Assembly (NCBI RefSeq): GCF_900176345.1
Contig: NZ_FWXU01000032.1
Span: 1 to 63,976 of the forward strand
From: Rhizobium sp. RU36D
GTDB lineage: Bacteria > Pseudomonadota > Alphaproteobacteria > Rhizobiales > Rhizobiaceae
Reading direction: 5' to 3'
DNA length: 63,976 nucleotides
A model generated the notes under the pieces. The model did no database searches. It worked only from the letters and a program-made list of their open reading frames with translations, and was not told the DNA's origin. Both the position numbers and the translations under genes were made by a program. Shown here one piece after another: positions 16,937 through 25,267 of the stretch (within the stretch, counting starts at the first letter, position 1; every line of letters begins with the position of its first letter).

Positions 16937-16967
16937 CGTTTCGTTTATATCGAAACGATACGTTTCG
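16937..16967. promoter_or_regulatory. overlapping palindromes, probable TetR operator
   Basis: CGTTTCG (16937-16943), CGAAACG (16951-16957) and CGTTTCG (16961-16967) form two overlapping dyads. The second, CGAAACG-ATA-CGTTTCG, is a perfect 17-bp palindrome. They fill the centre of the divergent intergenic region between the small membrane-protein gene and tetR, as expected for an autoregulating TetR repressor that may bind as two dimers. Confidence 0.75.
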
Positions 16968-17016
16968 TTCAAGCTCCATTCGTGCTATCCTGCAAAAAAA
17001 TTCTGGAGGCAAATCG

Positions 17017-17619
17017 ATGACGATGGAGACAGACGAGCCGACACGCCGCACGTCGATTGGATCGCAGCGCAATCCCGCAAGCGAGGAGGCAATATTGACC
17101 GCTGCCGAGCAGATCCTGCGTGACGGTGGGCTGGGCGCCTTTTCGATCGAAAAGGTGGCAAAGCTCGCCAAGGCCGGCAAGCCGACGATTTATCGCTGGT
17201 GGCCATCGAAGGCGGCCTTGCTGCTCGATGTCTACCACCGGCAAAAGAACGTACCGCATCCGGACACCGGCAGCATCCGCGGCGACATGGAGCAGTTCGT
17301 TTCGGGCCTACTGACCTTCTGGCAGCAGGAAGCGGGCGGTGCGATCTTCCGATCCGTGGTCGCCGAGGCGCAAAGCGATCCGGCCGCACTGGACGCCCTG
17401 TCGCAATATTATGCAGATCGGCGCCGCCAGAGTTCACAGATGCTGGTTCGGGCCAAAGAGCGCGGCGAGATCCGGGCGGATGTCGATGTCGAACTGATCA
17501 CGGAGATGCTGTCGAGCTTCGCCTGGGCACGGCTGTTGACCGGTCGACTGGATTGCCGCGAGGAAGACATCGCCAAGCTGGTCGATGCCATCCTGTCGGG
17601 AATAGCAAAAGCTCAATAA
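17017..17619 (+). CDS. TetR/AcrR-family repressor
   Basis: A 200-residue TetR regulator. The helix-turn-helix is at about residues 38-70 (FSIEKVAKLAKAGKPTIYRWW) and a variable ligand domain follows with a C-terminal region like TetR_C. The KPTIYRWWPSKAALL segment is typical of regulators of efflux or small-molecule stress genes. The divergent membrane protein and shared palindromic operator suggest local control. Its 3' end overlaps slyX tail to tail by seven bases. Confidence 0.88.
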   Translation: MTMETDEPTRRTSIGSQRNPASEEAILTAAEQILRDGGLGAFSIEKVAKLAKAGKPTIYRWWPSKAALLLDVYHRQKNVPHPDTGSIRGDMEQFVSGLLTFWQQEAGGAIFRSVVAEAQSDPAALDALSQYYADRRRQSSQMLVRAKERGEIRADVDVELITEMLSSFAWARLLTGRLDCREEDIAKLVDAILSGIAKAQ

Positions 17620-17822
17620 TGCGGCGGTTTGGTAATGGGCGGCGCTTCGCCGGCCATTTCCTCGAACGTGGCAAAACGAACGAGAAGCCATTCCAGCTTG
17701 GCACGTGTCTGGTCCACCACCTTCCATTGGTCCGCAAGCTGGTCGGAAAGGTCTTCGATGATCCTGGCCTGATGCGCCACGGTCTCCTCCAGCCGGGTGA
17801 TGCGGTCGTCCTGGTCAGCCAT
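17613..17822 (-). CDS. slyX: SlyX-family coiled-coil protein
   Basis: A 69-residue protein, almost entirely predicted coiled coil (heptads through RITRLEETVAHQARIIEDLS), ending with the PPH-Y tail that marks SlyX. The biological role of SlyX is not established. The ATG at 17822 is preferred to one 24 codons upstream, because the homologous region begins there. It is isolated between the convergent tetR and a mosaic repeat. Confidence 0.85.
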   Translation of the reverse strand: MADQDDRITRLEETVAHQARIIEDLSDQLADQWKVVDQTRAKLEWLLVRFATFEEMAGEAPPITKPPHY

Positions 17823-17935
17823 GCGTTCATTCCCGTTGATGACAGCAGTTCCATGCCCAAAGCCCCTCGCGGGGTCAATGGCCTCAGCGCCCAACGCTCT
17901 GTGCCTGCCGCAATTGCGGAGGCAAAACCCGTCGC

Positions 17936-18211
17936 TTAGAGTCTTTCAGGGTTAACTAGAAGCGTTCTGCCGGAGCAGGTTTTCGTCAGGGCAGAGGCGA
18001 TTGGCGACGGGCATACCCTTGGGTCAAGTCCGAGCCGATCGCCTCTGATCCTGGCGGAAAGATGCCCGGCCCTTCGGGCTGGCTGAAACGGGCCGCCTGG
18101 TCGACCGACCGGCTTGGCCGTAGAGCCTGGCTACGACGCGCGCCGGTCGGTCGACCATCCGACTCCGTTTGAGCCAGCAGAATGCTTCTATTTAACCCTG
18201 AAAGGCTCTAA
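17936..18211. repeat. RIME-type intergenic mosaic repeat
   Basis: The ends are imperfect inverted repeats of about 37 bp: TTAGAGTCTTTCAGG at the left and its near-complement ending at 18211 at the right. Inside, GGTCGACCGACCGGC (18099-18113) and GCCGGTCGGTCGACC (18142-18156) are perfect complements, and CAGAGGCGAT faces ATCGCCTCTG. These nested palindromes, with the phrase around CGACTCCGTTTGAGCCAG, are what I know of Rhizobium-specific intergenic mosaic elements. It occupies the whole gap between slyX and the next gene and carries no ORF. Confidence 0.75.
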
Positions 18212-18213
18212 AT

Positions 18214-18501
18214 CTAACGCTGCTTCTTCTTTTTATAGGGCATCAGCATGACGGCTGAGGCCGTGACCGCGGCGGCGAAGGTGAGTGCGAGCGGCAGGGC
18301 GATCATCAGGGCCGGAAGGATCGGGGCGCTGCTGCGACTGAGGTGCTTGGCCAGGCCGCCGATATCCAGCCAGATCAAAGCACCCGCCACTGCCAGCCCA
18401 AGGCCCATGCCAACAAGCGCATTGAGCCCCAGGAAGCGCAGCATGTCCCAGTGGTCCTGCCGGGCCTCTTCCGGGGTCAGATCCTCGTCGTGCCGATGCA
18501 T
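18214..18501 (-). CDS. small two-TM protein of unknown function
   Basis: A 95-residue protein with a charged, His/Asp/Glu-rich N-terminus (MHRHDEDLTPEEARQ) and two hydrophobic segments at about 27-45 and 61-84, ending in a basic KKKKQR tail. I do not recognise a named family. The start is uncertain: ATG at 18501 is chosen, but ATG at 18522 is in frame seven codons earlier. The stop lies two bases from the edge of the RIME-type repeat. Confidence 0.68.
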   Translation of the reverse strand: MHRHDEDLTPEEARQDHWDMLRFLGLNALVGMGLGLAVAGALIWLDIGGLAKHLSRSSAPILPALMIALPLALTFAAAVTASAVMLMPYKKKKQR

Positions 18502-18639
18502 GGCATGCCTCGCTTCCCTCATACTCCGAAGTCTAGCGCAGGTCAGGGACCGGGTCCATGGGACCAAAAGTCATGGGCGCGGTCGCCAATCCGAAAAACC
18601 ATCGCCAGACTTGCCTCTGTTACCCTTTCAGCCTAGTTC

Positions 18640-19788
18640 ATGGCTGCTGACCAAACGGATTCCATGACACACAAGGTCCATCTCACCAGGCTGCTGCTCA
18701 ACGATTTTCGCAATTATGACAGCGTCTCCCTGAAGCTTTCAGCCCAGCATGTGGTTTTCACCGGCAATAACGGGGCCGGAAAGACCAATCTGCTGGAGGC
18801 CGTGTCCTTTCTGTCGCCGGGCCGCGGGCTGCGCCGCGCACAGCTGGCCGATGTCGCGCGCGTTGGCGCATCCGGTGGCTTCTCCATCTTTGCCGAGGTG
18901 GAGGGCATGGATGGCAGCGTCGAGATCGGCACCGGCGTACAAGGCGGCGACGAAGGCCCGGTCAGGCGCCTCAGGCTGAATGGCACGCAGGCCAAATCGG
19001 TGGACGAACTGGCCGACCATCTGCGGGTACTGTGGCTGACACCTGCCATGGACGGGCTCTTTACCGGGCCATCGGCGGATCGGCGACGATTTCTGGACCG
19101 GCTGGTGCTCTCGCTCGATCCTGCCCATGGGAGGCGTGCCAGCGATTTCGAAAAGGCCATGCGCGGCCGCAACCGGCTGCTGTCCGAGGGGCGCTTTGAT
19201 CGAACATGGCTCTCCGGCATCGAGCAGCAGATGGCAGCACTCGGCATCGCCATGGCGCTGGCACGGCGGGAGATGCTGGGCCTGCTGACCGCGCTGATCG
19301 AGCGCGACCGGGACAGCGCCTTCCCTTCGGCGACACTGGCCCTCACCGGCTTCCTTGATGACGTCGAGGATGCGCCGGCGATCGACCTTGAGGATCGCTA
19401 TGCCGCCATGCTGGCGGACAGCCGTGGGCTGGATGCAAGCGCCGGGCGGACGCTTGAGGGGCCGCATCGGGTCGATCTGATCGTCCGTCATCGGGAGAAG
19501 GACATGGAGGCCGAACGGTGCTCCACGGGCGAGCAGAAGGCGTTGCTGGTGGGGCTGATCCTCGCCCATGCGCGGCTGGTCGCCAATATGACCGGCCACG
19601 CGCCGGTGCTGCTGCTGGACGAGATCGCCGCCCATCTGGACGAAGGCCGGCGCGCGGCGCTGTTCGACCGAATCGATGCGATCGGCGGACAGGCCTTCAT
19701 GACCGGCACCGACCGGGCGATGTTTTCAGCCCTTGGCGATCGCGCGCAGTTCATCACCGTTCAGGATGGGGCGTTGATCCCGGAGTGA
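18640..19788 (+). CDS. recF: DNA replication/repair protein RecF
   Basis: A 382-residue SMC-like ATPase that helps load RecA at gaps, together with RecO and RecR (recR lies at 33.7 kb). Walker A is GNNGAGKTN at about residues 42-50. The signature region STGEQKALL and Walker B (VLLLDEIAAHLD) lie near residues 290-330. The ATG at 18640 is used, but an ATG eight codons later (18664) is equally plausible. It is followed by a MoeB-like gene on the same strand. Confidence 0.95.
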   Translation: MAADQTDSMTHKVHLTRLLLNDFRNYDSVSLKLSAQHVVFTGNNGAGKTNLLEAVSFLSPGRGLRRAQLADVARVGASGGFSIFAEVEGMDGSVEIGTGVQGGDEGPVRRLRLNGTQAKSVDELADHLRVLWLTPAMDGLFTGPSADRRRFLDRLVLSLDPAHGRRASDFEKAMRGRNRLLSEGRFDRTWLSGIEQQMAALGIAMALARREMLGLLTALIERDRDSAFPSATLALTGFLDDVEDAPAIDLEDRYAAMLADSRGLDASAGRTLEGPHRVDLIVRHREKDMEAERCSTGEQKALLVGLILAHARLVANMTGHAPVLLLDEIAAHLDEGRRAALFDRIDAIGGQAFMTGTDRAMFSALGDRAQFITVQDGALIPE

Positions 19789-19821
19789 GCGGCTTTGCGC
19801 GCCGCCGAAAAGCATGCGAAC

Positions 19822-20601
19822 ATGGACATCATGGATCCTCTCTCTTCCGAAGAAATCGCCCGCTATCACCGTCACATCCTCCTGCCTGAGATCGGCGGCG
19901 CGGGACAACAGGCCTTGAAGGCCGCCCGGGTGCTGGTGATCGGGGCCGGTGGGCTTGGCTCGCCCGTGCTGCAATACCTGGCGGCCGCCGGCGTCGGCAC
20001 GCTCGGCATCGTCGATGACGACCGCGTCTCGCTCTCCAACCTGCAGCGGCAGGTGGTGCACGACACCGGAACCGTTGGCGAGTTGAAGACCCAAAGCGCG
20101 ATGGCGGCCTTGACCCGTCTCAATCCCCATGTCCGGCTGCTGCATTACGAGGACCGCTTCGACGCCCGCTTTGCAGCGGATCATCTCGGCCGCTTCACGC
20201 TGCTGATCGACGGATCGGACAATTTCGACACGCGCTATGCGGCTGCCGATGCTGCCGAAGCGGCCCGCATCCCCCTCGTCACGGGCGCGGTCGGGCGATT
20301 CGATGGCTCAGTCACGGTGCTGGCGCCGCATCTGACGGATGCCAACGGGGTGGCCAATCCCCGCTACCGCGATCTCTTTCCCGAGCCGCCGCGGCAGGGG
20401 CTCATACCTTCTTGCGCCGAAGCCGGAATCGTCGGTGCGTTGACGGGGGTCATTGGCACACTGATGGCCATGGAGGCGATCAAGGTGATTACGGGAACGG
20501 GCGAGCCGCTGATCGGCCGCCTGCTGCTCTACGACGCGCTGTCCACGCGTTTCGACACGATCCGCTACCGACGCAAGACGACGCCGGAGAACCATGCCTG
20601 A
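19822..20601 (+). CDS. HesA/MoeB/ThiF-family adenylyltransferase
   Basis: A 259-residue E1-like enzyme that would adenylate the C-terminal glycine of a ubiquitin-like sulfur carrier (MoaD or ThiS). The nucleotide motif GAGGLGSP is near residues 43-50, the R-finger region (SNLQRQVVHD) follows, and a candidate catalytic Cys sits in PSCAEAGI. The zinc-binding CxxC pairs of E. coli MoeB are absent: the first position reads RYRD before LFPEPP, and no C-terminal pair exists. The ATG at 19822 is chosen over an in-frame TTG at 19795. MoeB or ThiF role not resolved. Confidence 0.85.
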   Translation: MDIMDPLSSEEIARYHRHILLPEIGGAGQQALKAARVLVIGAGGLGSPVLQYLAAAGVGTLGIVDDDRVSLSNLQRQVVHDTGTVGELKTQSAMAALTRLNPHVRLLHYEDRFDARFAADHLGRFTLLIDGSDNFDTRYAAADAAEAARIPLVTGAVGRFDGSVTVLAPHLTDANGVANPRYRDLFPEPPRQGLIPSCAEAGIVGALTGVIGTLMAMEAIKVITGTGEPLIGRLLLYDALSTRFDTIRYRRKTTPENHA

Positions 20602-21070
20602 GCTTCGCCCCATCAATGCCGCCTTCGACCGCTGGGACGACTTGCTGGAGCTGATTCTCCAGTCCTTTGCCTATATGGATCCGATCATCGATCCGCCGTC
20701 CTCGGCCAAGCGGCTGACGGCTCCGCTTTTAAAGGACAAGGCGGCGCAGGAACTGGGATTCGTGGTGACGGATGGTGGGAAACTGCTGGGTTGCATGTTC
20801 TGCAAGCCGGAACCCGACAGCCTTTACATCGGCAAGTTCGCCGTCCATCCCCAAGCGCAGGGGCGCGGCATCGGCCGCCAATTGTTGATGGCGGCCGAAG
20901 AAGAGGCTCGCAGCCGTGGCCTGGGGAACCTCAGGCTGGAAACCCGGATCGAGCTGACGGGAAATCACCGGCGCTTTGCCGGATGGGGTTTTGTCCGCAC
21001 GGCAGAAAAGAGCCATCCCGGATTTGAGCGGATTACCTTCATCGAGATGCGCAAGCGCCTCGACGGATAA
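20594..21070 (+). CDS. GNAT-family N-acetyltransferase
   Basis: A 158-residue acetyltransferase of the GCN5 superfamily. The acetyl-CoA pyrophosphate-binding motif A is VHPQAQGRGIGRQLL at about residues 84-98, followed by the usual helix (AEEEARSRGL) and beta-bulge region. The start overlaps the MoeB-like gene by eight bases, so the two are co-translated, though no functional link is known to me. The substrate cannot be inferred. Confidence 0.86.
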   Translation: MPELRPINAAFDRWDDLLELILQSFAYMDPIIDPPSSAKRLTAPLLKDKAAQELGFVVTDGGKLLGCMFCKPEPDSLYIGKFAVHPQAQGRGIGRQLLMAAEEEARSRGLGNLRLETRIELTGNHRRFAGWGFVRTAEKSHPGFERITFIEMRKRLDG

Positions 21071-21080
21071 GCCTTCCGGA

Positions 21081-22085
21081 TCAGCTCCGGCCGGGCAGGA
21101 CGCGATTCGGCGGGCGATGGCCGTCAAAATAGGTCCTGATATTGATGATGACCTTGTCGCCCATGTCGATGCGGCCTTCGATGGTGGCCGAGCTCATATG
21201 CGGCAGCAGCACCACCTTGCCCTCCTTCGAGAGCTTCAGGAACTTCGGATTGACCAGCGGCTCGTTCTCAAACACGTCAAGCCCGGCGCCGGCGATCTTG
21301 CCTTCGCGCAGGCACTGGATCAGCGCGGCCTCGTCAATGATGCCGCCGCGGGCCGTGTTGACGATATAGCTCGTGGGCTGCATCAGGGCCAGCCGGCGCG
21401 CCGACAGCAGGTGATAGGTGGCCGGCGTCGAGGGACAATTGACCGAGACGATGTCGACGCGGGCCAGCATCTGGTCGAGGCTGTCCCAATAGGTCGCCTC
21501 CAACTCGTCCTCAGTGGCCGGACTGACGCGCTTGCGGTTGTGATAATGGATCGACAGACCGAAGGCCTTGGCGCGGCGGGCAACCGCTGTGCCGATACGG
21601 CCCATGCCGACAATGCCGATGCGCTTGCCCCAGATGCGGCGTCCCAGCATCCAGATCGGCGACCAGCCTGCCCATTCGCCGGGATTGTCCGTCAGGATTC
21701 GCGAACCTTCCGCCAGCCGGCGCGGCACCGCCAGGATCAGCGCCATGGTCATGTCGGCCGTGTCCTCGGTCAGGACATTCGGCGTGTTGGTGACGGTGAT
21801 TCCGCGACGGGCAGCGGCATCCACGTCGATATGGTCGAACCCGTTGGAAAAGCTGGCAATGAGCTTCAACTGCGGCCCAGCCTGCTCGATCAGCGCCTGG
21901 TCGATGCGATCAGTCACCGTCGGTACCAGAACATCGGCGGTCTGCACGGCCGCAACCAGTTCGGGAAGCGTGCGCGGCGTGTCGTCGATGTTCAGCTCGG
22001 CATCGAACAGTTCGCGCATGCGCGTTTCCACGGCATCGGGCAACTTCCGGGTGATGTAGACCTTGGGTTTTTTCTTGCTCGTCAT
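21081..22085 (-). CDS. D-2-hydroxyacid dehydrogenase (glyoxylate/hydroxypyruvate reductase type)
   Basis: A 334-residue NAD(P)-dependent dehydrogenase of the D-isomer 2-hydroxyacid family. The Rossmann motif GMGRIG lies at about 160-165. The catalytic triad is Arg246 (NTARGG), Glu275 (FENEP) and His296 (LLPHMSS). The organisation resembles GyaR/glyoxylate reductase more than phosphoglycerate dehydrogenase, since no regulatory C-terminal domain is present. The ATG at 22085 is preferred over one four codons earlier. It converges on the GNAT gene. Confidence 0.9.
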   Translation of the reverse strand: MTSKKKPKVYITRKLPDAVETRMRELFDAELNIDDTPRTLPELVAAVQTADVLVPTVTDRIDQALIEQAGPQLKLIASFSNGFDHIDVDAAARRGITVTNTPNVLTEDTADMTMALILAVPRRLAEGSRILTDNPGEWAGWSPIWMLGRRIWGKRIGIVGMGRIGTAVARRAKAFGLSIHYHNRKRVSPATEDELEATYWDSLDQMLARVDIVSVNCPSTPATYHLLSARRLALMQPTSYIVNTARGGIIDEAALIQCLREGKIAGAGLDVFENEPLVNPKFLKLSKEGKVVLLPHMSSATIEGRIDMGDKVIINIRTYFDGHRPPNRVLPGRS

Positions 22086-22282
22086 GGAGACTTTCAATGC
22101 CTTGTTGAGAGGTCCTTAACCAAGTTGGGCGATCATTCCCCCGTCAGGGCATTTTCTACCAAACCCGCCGGCGAAGACAAACGAAACTCGACCGACGCGG
22201 GCGGGAATTATCGTCCGCGACGTTTTATCGCCAGCCCCGTGCGATGACGATACCTGGCCTGAAATCGGCGAACGGAACAACC

Positions 22283-22828
22283 ATGATTAATTCATTGCGT
22301 CAGATAGGCTTTATCGCAGGGATTTGTCTGGCAGTAATCTCGTTCCAAAGTCAACCGGCACAGGCCCAGTCGACGGACAAGGGCGCAAGTGGCCTGCCCC
22401 TGCCGCGATTCGTCAGCCTGAAGGCGGCCCGCGTCAATCTCAGAATCGGTCCCAGCACGGACTATGCGGTCTCCTGGCTTTACACCAAGGCAGGGCTGCC
22501 GGTGGAAATCATCCAGGAATACGAGAACTGGCGGCGCATCCGCGATGCCGACGGCACGGAAGGCTGGGTCAGCCAATCCTTGCTGTCTGGCGACCGGACC
22601 GCCGTCGCCGCTCCGTGGATGCGCGCTCAGGGGGGCGATGATGTCTTCGTCAACCTGCGTCGGGATTCGATGGCGAATGCCGCCATCGTGGCAAAACTGG
22701 AGCCGGGCGTCGTTCTCTCCCTGCAGGAATGCACCGGAAACTGGTGCCGCGCCACGGTCGACGGCACCTCCGGCTGGGTCTCCCAAGGGGAAATCTGGGG
22801 CGCCTATCCGGGCGAAGCCTTCAAATAA
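22283..22828 (+). CDS. exported protein with two bacterial SH3 domains
   Basis: A 181-residue secreted protein. The N-terminus is a signal peptide (hydrophobic about residues 8-23, Ala-Gln-Ala type cleavage near residue 29). Two SH3b repeats follow: one from about 44 to 100 (VNLRIGPS...GWVSQSLL) and one from about 115 to 175 (VNLRRDSM...GWVSQGEI). Such domains often bind peptidoglycan. The ATG at 22283 is chosen over an in-frame ATG at 22244, because it gives a clean signal peptide. Its end overlaps the convergent kinase gene by eight bases. Confidence 0.85.
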   Translation: MINSLRQIGFIAGICLAVISFQSQPAQAQSTDKGASGLPLPRFVSLKAARVNLRIGPSTDYAVSWLYTKAGLPVEIIQEYENWRRIRDADGTEGWVSQSLLSGDRTAVAAPWMRAQGGDDVFVNLRRDSMANAAIVAKLEPGVVLSLQECTGNWCRATVDGTSGWVSQGEIWGAYPGEAFK

Positions 22829-23813
22829 GCCCTGCTTCCCGCGCTGCTTTTTCGAGCGAGAGGTTCGGACGCGGCCCGATCTGCTGGATCACGAGCCCGG
22901 CCGCAAAGCAGCCGAGACGGCCGCAATCGAACAGGCTACGGCCCTGGGTATAGCCAAAGAGGAAACCCGCAGCGAACAGATCGCCGGCACCGGTGGTATC
23001 GACAAGTTCGCGGATCTCGGTCGCCTCGACGCGAATGCGCTCCTCGCCCTTGACGATGACGGCGCCCTCTTCGCTCATGGTGACCGCCGCGAGCTTGCTG
23101 TCACGGGCAATGTTATCAAGCGCCTGTTCGAAGTCCTCGGTTTCATACAGCGCCAGAACCTCGCTCTTGTTGGCGAAGACGATATCGATCGTGCCGGACT
23201 GCATCAGTTCCAGGAACTCGTCGCGATAGCGGCCGACGCAGAAGCTGTCGGACAACGTCATCGACACTTCGCGGCCGTTTTCATGGGCAATGCGGGCGCA
23301 TTCGCGGATGGCCTGCTTAGCACGCGGCGGATCCCAGAGATAGCCTTCGAAATAGGTGACCTTGGAGGCGGCCACGACGTCTGCCTCGACATCCTCGGGC
23401 CCAAGTTCGACGCAGGCACCCAGATAGGTGTTCATGGAACGCTCGCCATCGGGCGTCACGAAGATCATGCTGCGCGCCGTCGGCGGATTGTTTCCGCCGG
23501 CCTTGGTCTGGTAATGTACGCCCTGGGCGCGAATGTCGTGCTCGAAGATCTTGCCCAGCTGGTCATTGGCCACCTTGCCAAAATAGGCCGCCTTGCCGCC
23601 GAGGCTTGCAATGCCGGCTGCAGTGTTGCCGGCGCTGCCGCCCGATGCTTCGATGGCCGGGCCCATCAGCGAATAGAGCTTTTCGGCGCGCTCGGCGTCG
23701 ATCAGGTTCATGGCCGCCTTGGTGATCGCATTGTCTTCAAGGAAGCTATCCTCACAGCGCGAGATGATATCGACAATCGCATTGCCCACTGTGAGCACAT
23801 CGAACTTCAACAT
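22821..23813 (-). CDS. PfkB-family kinase, probably adenosine kinase
   Basis: A 330-residue ribokinase-fold enzyme. The N-terminal GNAIVD motif and the GGSAGNTAAG region bind the sugar moiety. The C-terminal DTTGAGD motif (272-278) carries the catalytic base Asp278. Closest in style to the rhizobial proteins annotated as adenosine kinase, though PfkB sequences alone do not settle nucleoside versus sugar substrate. The ATG at 23813 follows AAGGG at moderate distance. Long upstream extensions are unlikely. Confidence 0.9.
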   Translation of the reverse strand: MLKFDVLTVGNAIVDIISRCEDSFLEDNAITKAAMNLIDAERAEKLYSLMGPAIEASGGSAGNTAAGIASLGGKAAYFGKVANDQLGKIFEHDIRAQGVHYQTKAGGNNPPTARSMIFVTPDGERSMNTYLGACVELGPEDVEADVVAASKVTYFEGYLWDPPRAKQAIRECARIAHENGREVSMTLSDSFCVGRYRDEFLELMQSGTIDIVFANKSEVLALYETEDFEQALDNIARDSKLAAVTMSEEGAVIVKGEERIRVEATEIRELVDTTGAGDLFAAGFLFGYTQGRSLFDCGRLGCFAAGLVIQQIGPRPNLSLEKAAREAGLI

Positions 23814-24014
23814 AAGGGATCCCCAGGGGTTCTGAAAGCTTTCCCCCTCATAAAGGTTTTTCCATGTTTTGGAAGCCGCGGCATCGAAGAGACAAGCCCG
23901 CCAAGTCATGTATTTGTTACGTTATCGCGGTACACCCTTCATCGTGAAGCCGACGGACGACATGCCACCATGTCGCTCGCGGCGGGGACCATGAAAGGTC
24001 CCGCATAGAGGATT

Positions 24015-24103
24015 GCAACCGACCACGGATGAACTGGCGGGCATGCGATCCCGGCCAGCCGGTTTCAGGCTGGCGGAAAGAGCGGGCACAGTCCCGCTTT
24101 TTT
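24015..24103 (+). ncRNA. candidate short RNA or attenuating leader
   Basis: A GCCAGCC/GGCTGGC hairpin is followed within seven bases by the AGCGGG/CCCGCT terminator. The ATG of the transporter is 123 bases further on. The layout fits either a free-standing sRNA ending at 24103 or a riboswitch-like leader. I recognise no known riboswitch consensus. The 5' end given is approximate. Confidence 0.3.
24081..24103 (+). terminator. intrinsic terminator upstream of the AEC transporter gene
   Basis: AGCGGG (24081-24086), loop CACAGT, CCCGCT (24093-24098), then a run of Ts to 24103; AAAG before the stem can pair with part of the T-run. No plus-strand protein gene ends shortly upstream, so it must terminate a non-coding transcript or a leader. 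Confidence 0.7.
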
Positions 24104-24225
24104 CATTTGTGCAACCATCTCATGGCGTGCGTGTTTCCATGTCAGGCGAAAGCCTCTAGACCTTCCGCAGGCGGCTTCACCGCGTGCTGTCGCCTGCTCC
24201 AGTCGTTTCCGCCGAAAGTTCCCCC

Positions 24226-25170
24226 ATGTTTGCGATTGCCCTCGATGTCCTGCCGATCTTCATCCTGATCCTGATCGGCTGGGCGATGGTGAAGCTGGGC
24301 TTCCTGAAAATGGAAATCGGCGATGCCTTGAGTGAATTCGTCTTCAAGGTGGCCGTGCCGGTGCTGTTGTTCCGCACGATCTCGCAGGCGGATTTCCATG
24401 GCGCCTCTCCTTTCAAGCTTTGGGTCGCCTATTTCGCAGGCGTGGCGGTGACGTGGACTGTTGGCCATCTGGTCGCCACCCGCGTCTTCGGCCGGGATGC
24501 CCGGGTCGGCGTCTTGGGCGGGGTCTCCTCCGCATTTGCAAACAACGTCTTTATCGGCCTGCCTCTGGTCAGCCGCACCGTGGGCGAGGATGGGATCGTC
24601 GCGCTCTCGATCCTGCTTGCCGTTCACCTGCCGCTGATGATGGTCATCGGCACCGTGCTGATGGAACAGGCCGAGCGCAGCGTGAGCGGCGGAGAAGCGC
24701 GGGGATTGCTGGCCATCATCCGCCAGGTCGGCGGCAATCTCGTTCGCAATCCCCTCGTCATCGGGCTGGCCGCCGGCCTGTTGATGCATCTTTCCGGGCT
24801 GCCGACGCCTGCCCTTGTCGGTGGGTTGATCGACCAGGTCGCAGGCATGGCGGCACCGGCGGCGCTGATATCGCTTGGCATGGCACTCAACAAATACGGG
24901 CTCTCCGGCAATGTCGGGATTGCGACTGTGATGTCGGTGCTGAAGCTTGCGCTGCTGCCGGGCTGTGTCTGGGTCGCCAGCCAATTGCTGGGCCTCAGCG
25001 ACGAGTGGACGGCGGCGATGGTGCTGACCTCATCAGTGCCGACCGGGATCAACGCCTGGTTGATCGCCAATCGCTTCGGCGTCGGTCACGGACTTGCGGC
25101 TTCGACCATCACCCTGACCACGGCCGTCGGAGCGCTGACGGTCACATTCTGGGCCTGGCTGCTGCTCTGA
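24226..25170 (+). CDS. AEC-family (auxin efflux carrier-like) transporter
   Basis: A 314-residue inner-membrane protein with about ten hydrophobic segments, arranged as two halves as in the AEC/Mem_trans family. Members carry organic acids such as malate or malonate, or auxin-like compounds; the substrate here is unknown. The motif SSAFANNVFIGLPL in the first half is the family's recognisable signature. The ATG at 24226 is chosen over an in-frame GTG at 24184, because it places the first helix at the N-terminus. Confidence 0.88.
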   Translation: MFAIALDVLPIFILILIGWAMVKLGFLKMEIGDALSEFVFKVAVPVLLFRTISQADFHGASPFKLWVAYFAGVAVTWTVGHLVATRVFGRDARVGVLGGVSSAFANNVFIGLPLVSRTVGEDGIVALSILLAVHLPLMMVIGTVLMEQAERSVSGGEARGLLAIIRQVGGNLVRNPLVIGLAAGLLMHLSGLPTPALVGGLIDQVAGMAAPAALISLGMALNKYGLSGNVGIATVMSVLKLALLPGCVWVASQLLGLSDEWTAAMVLTSSVPTGINAWLIANRFGVGHGLAASTITLTTAVGALTVTFWAWLLL

Positions 25171-25215
25171 AGGAACGCCGTTCGGCGCCTATGACATATC
25201 GTCGCACAAACGAAT

Positions 25216-25240
25216 AATGCCCGGACGAAGCCGGGCATTT
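25216..25240. terminator. bidirectional terminator between AEC transporter and cycM
   Basis: AATGCCCGG (25216-25224), loop ACGAAG, CCGGGCATT (25231-25239): a perfect 9-bp stem between two convergent genes. The T-run on the plus side is short (three Ts). Confidence 0.75.
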
Positions 25241-25267
25241 CTAGAGGTATGTCGCTGGTGGCGCGAC

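Larger units (their letters stand above)
23814..24225. other. 412-base intergenic region with tandem hairpins
   Basis: This region separates the divergent kinase and AEC-transporter genes and holds no protein gene that I can support. Its right half contains a 7-bp hairpin (GCCAGCC 24054-24060 with GGCTGGC 24068-24074) directly before an intrinsic terminator (24081-24103). The pair looks like a terminated short transcript or a 5' leader attenuator reading toward the transporter. Confidence 0.5.

Noticed and set aside
22464..24008. 514-codon plus-strand frame across the kinase gene
   Set aside because: It covers the adenosine/sugar kinase on the other strand and part of the SH3 gene in another frame.
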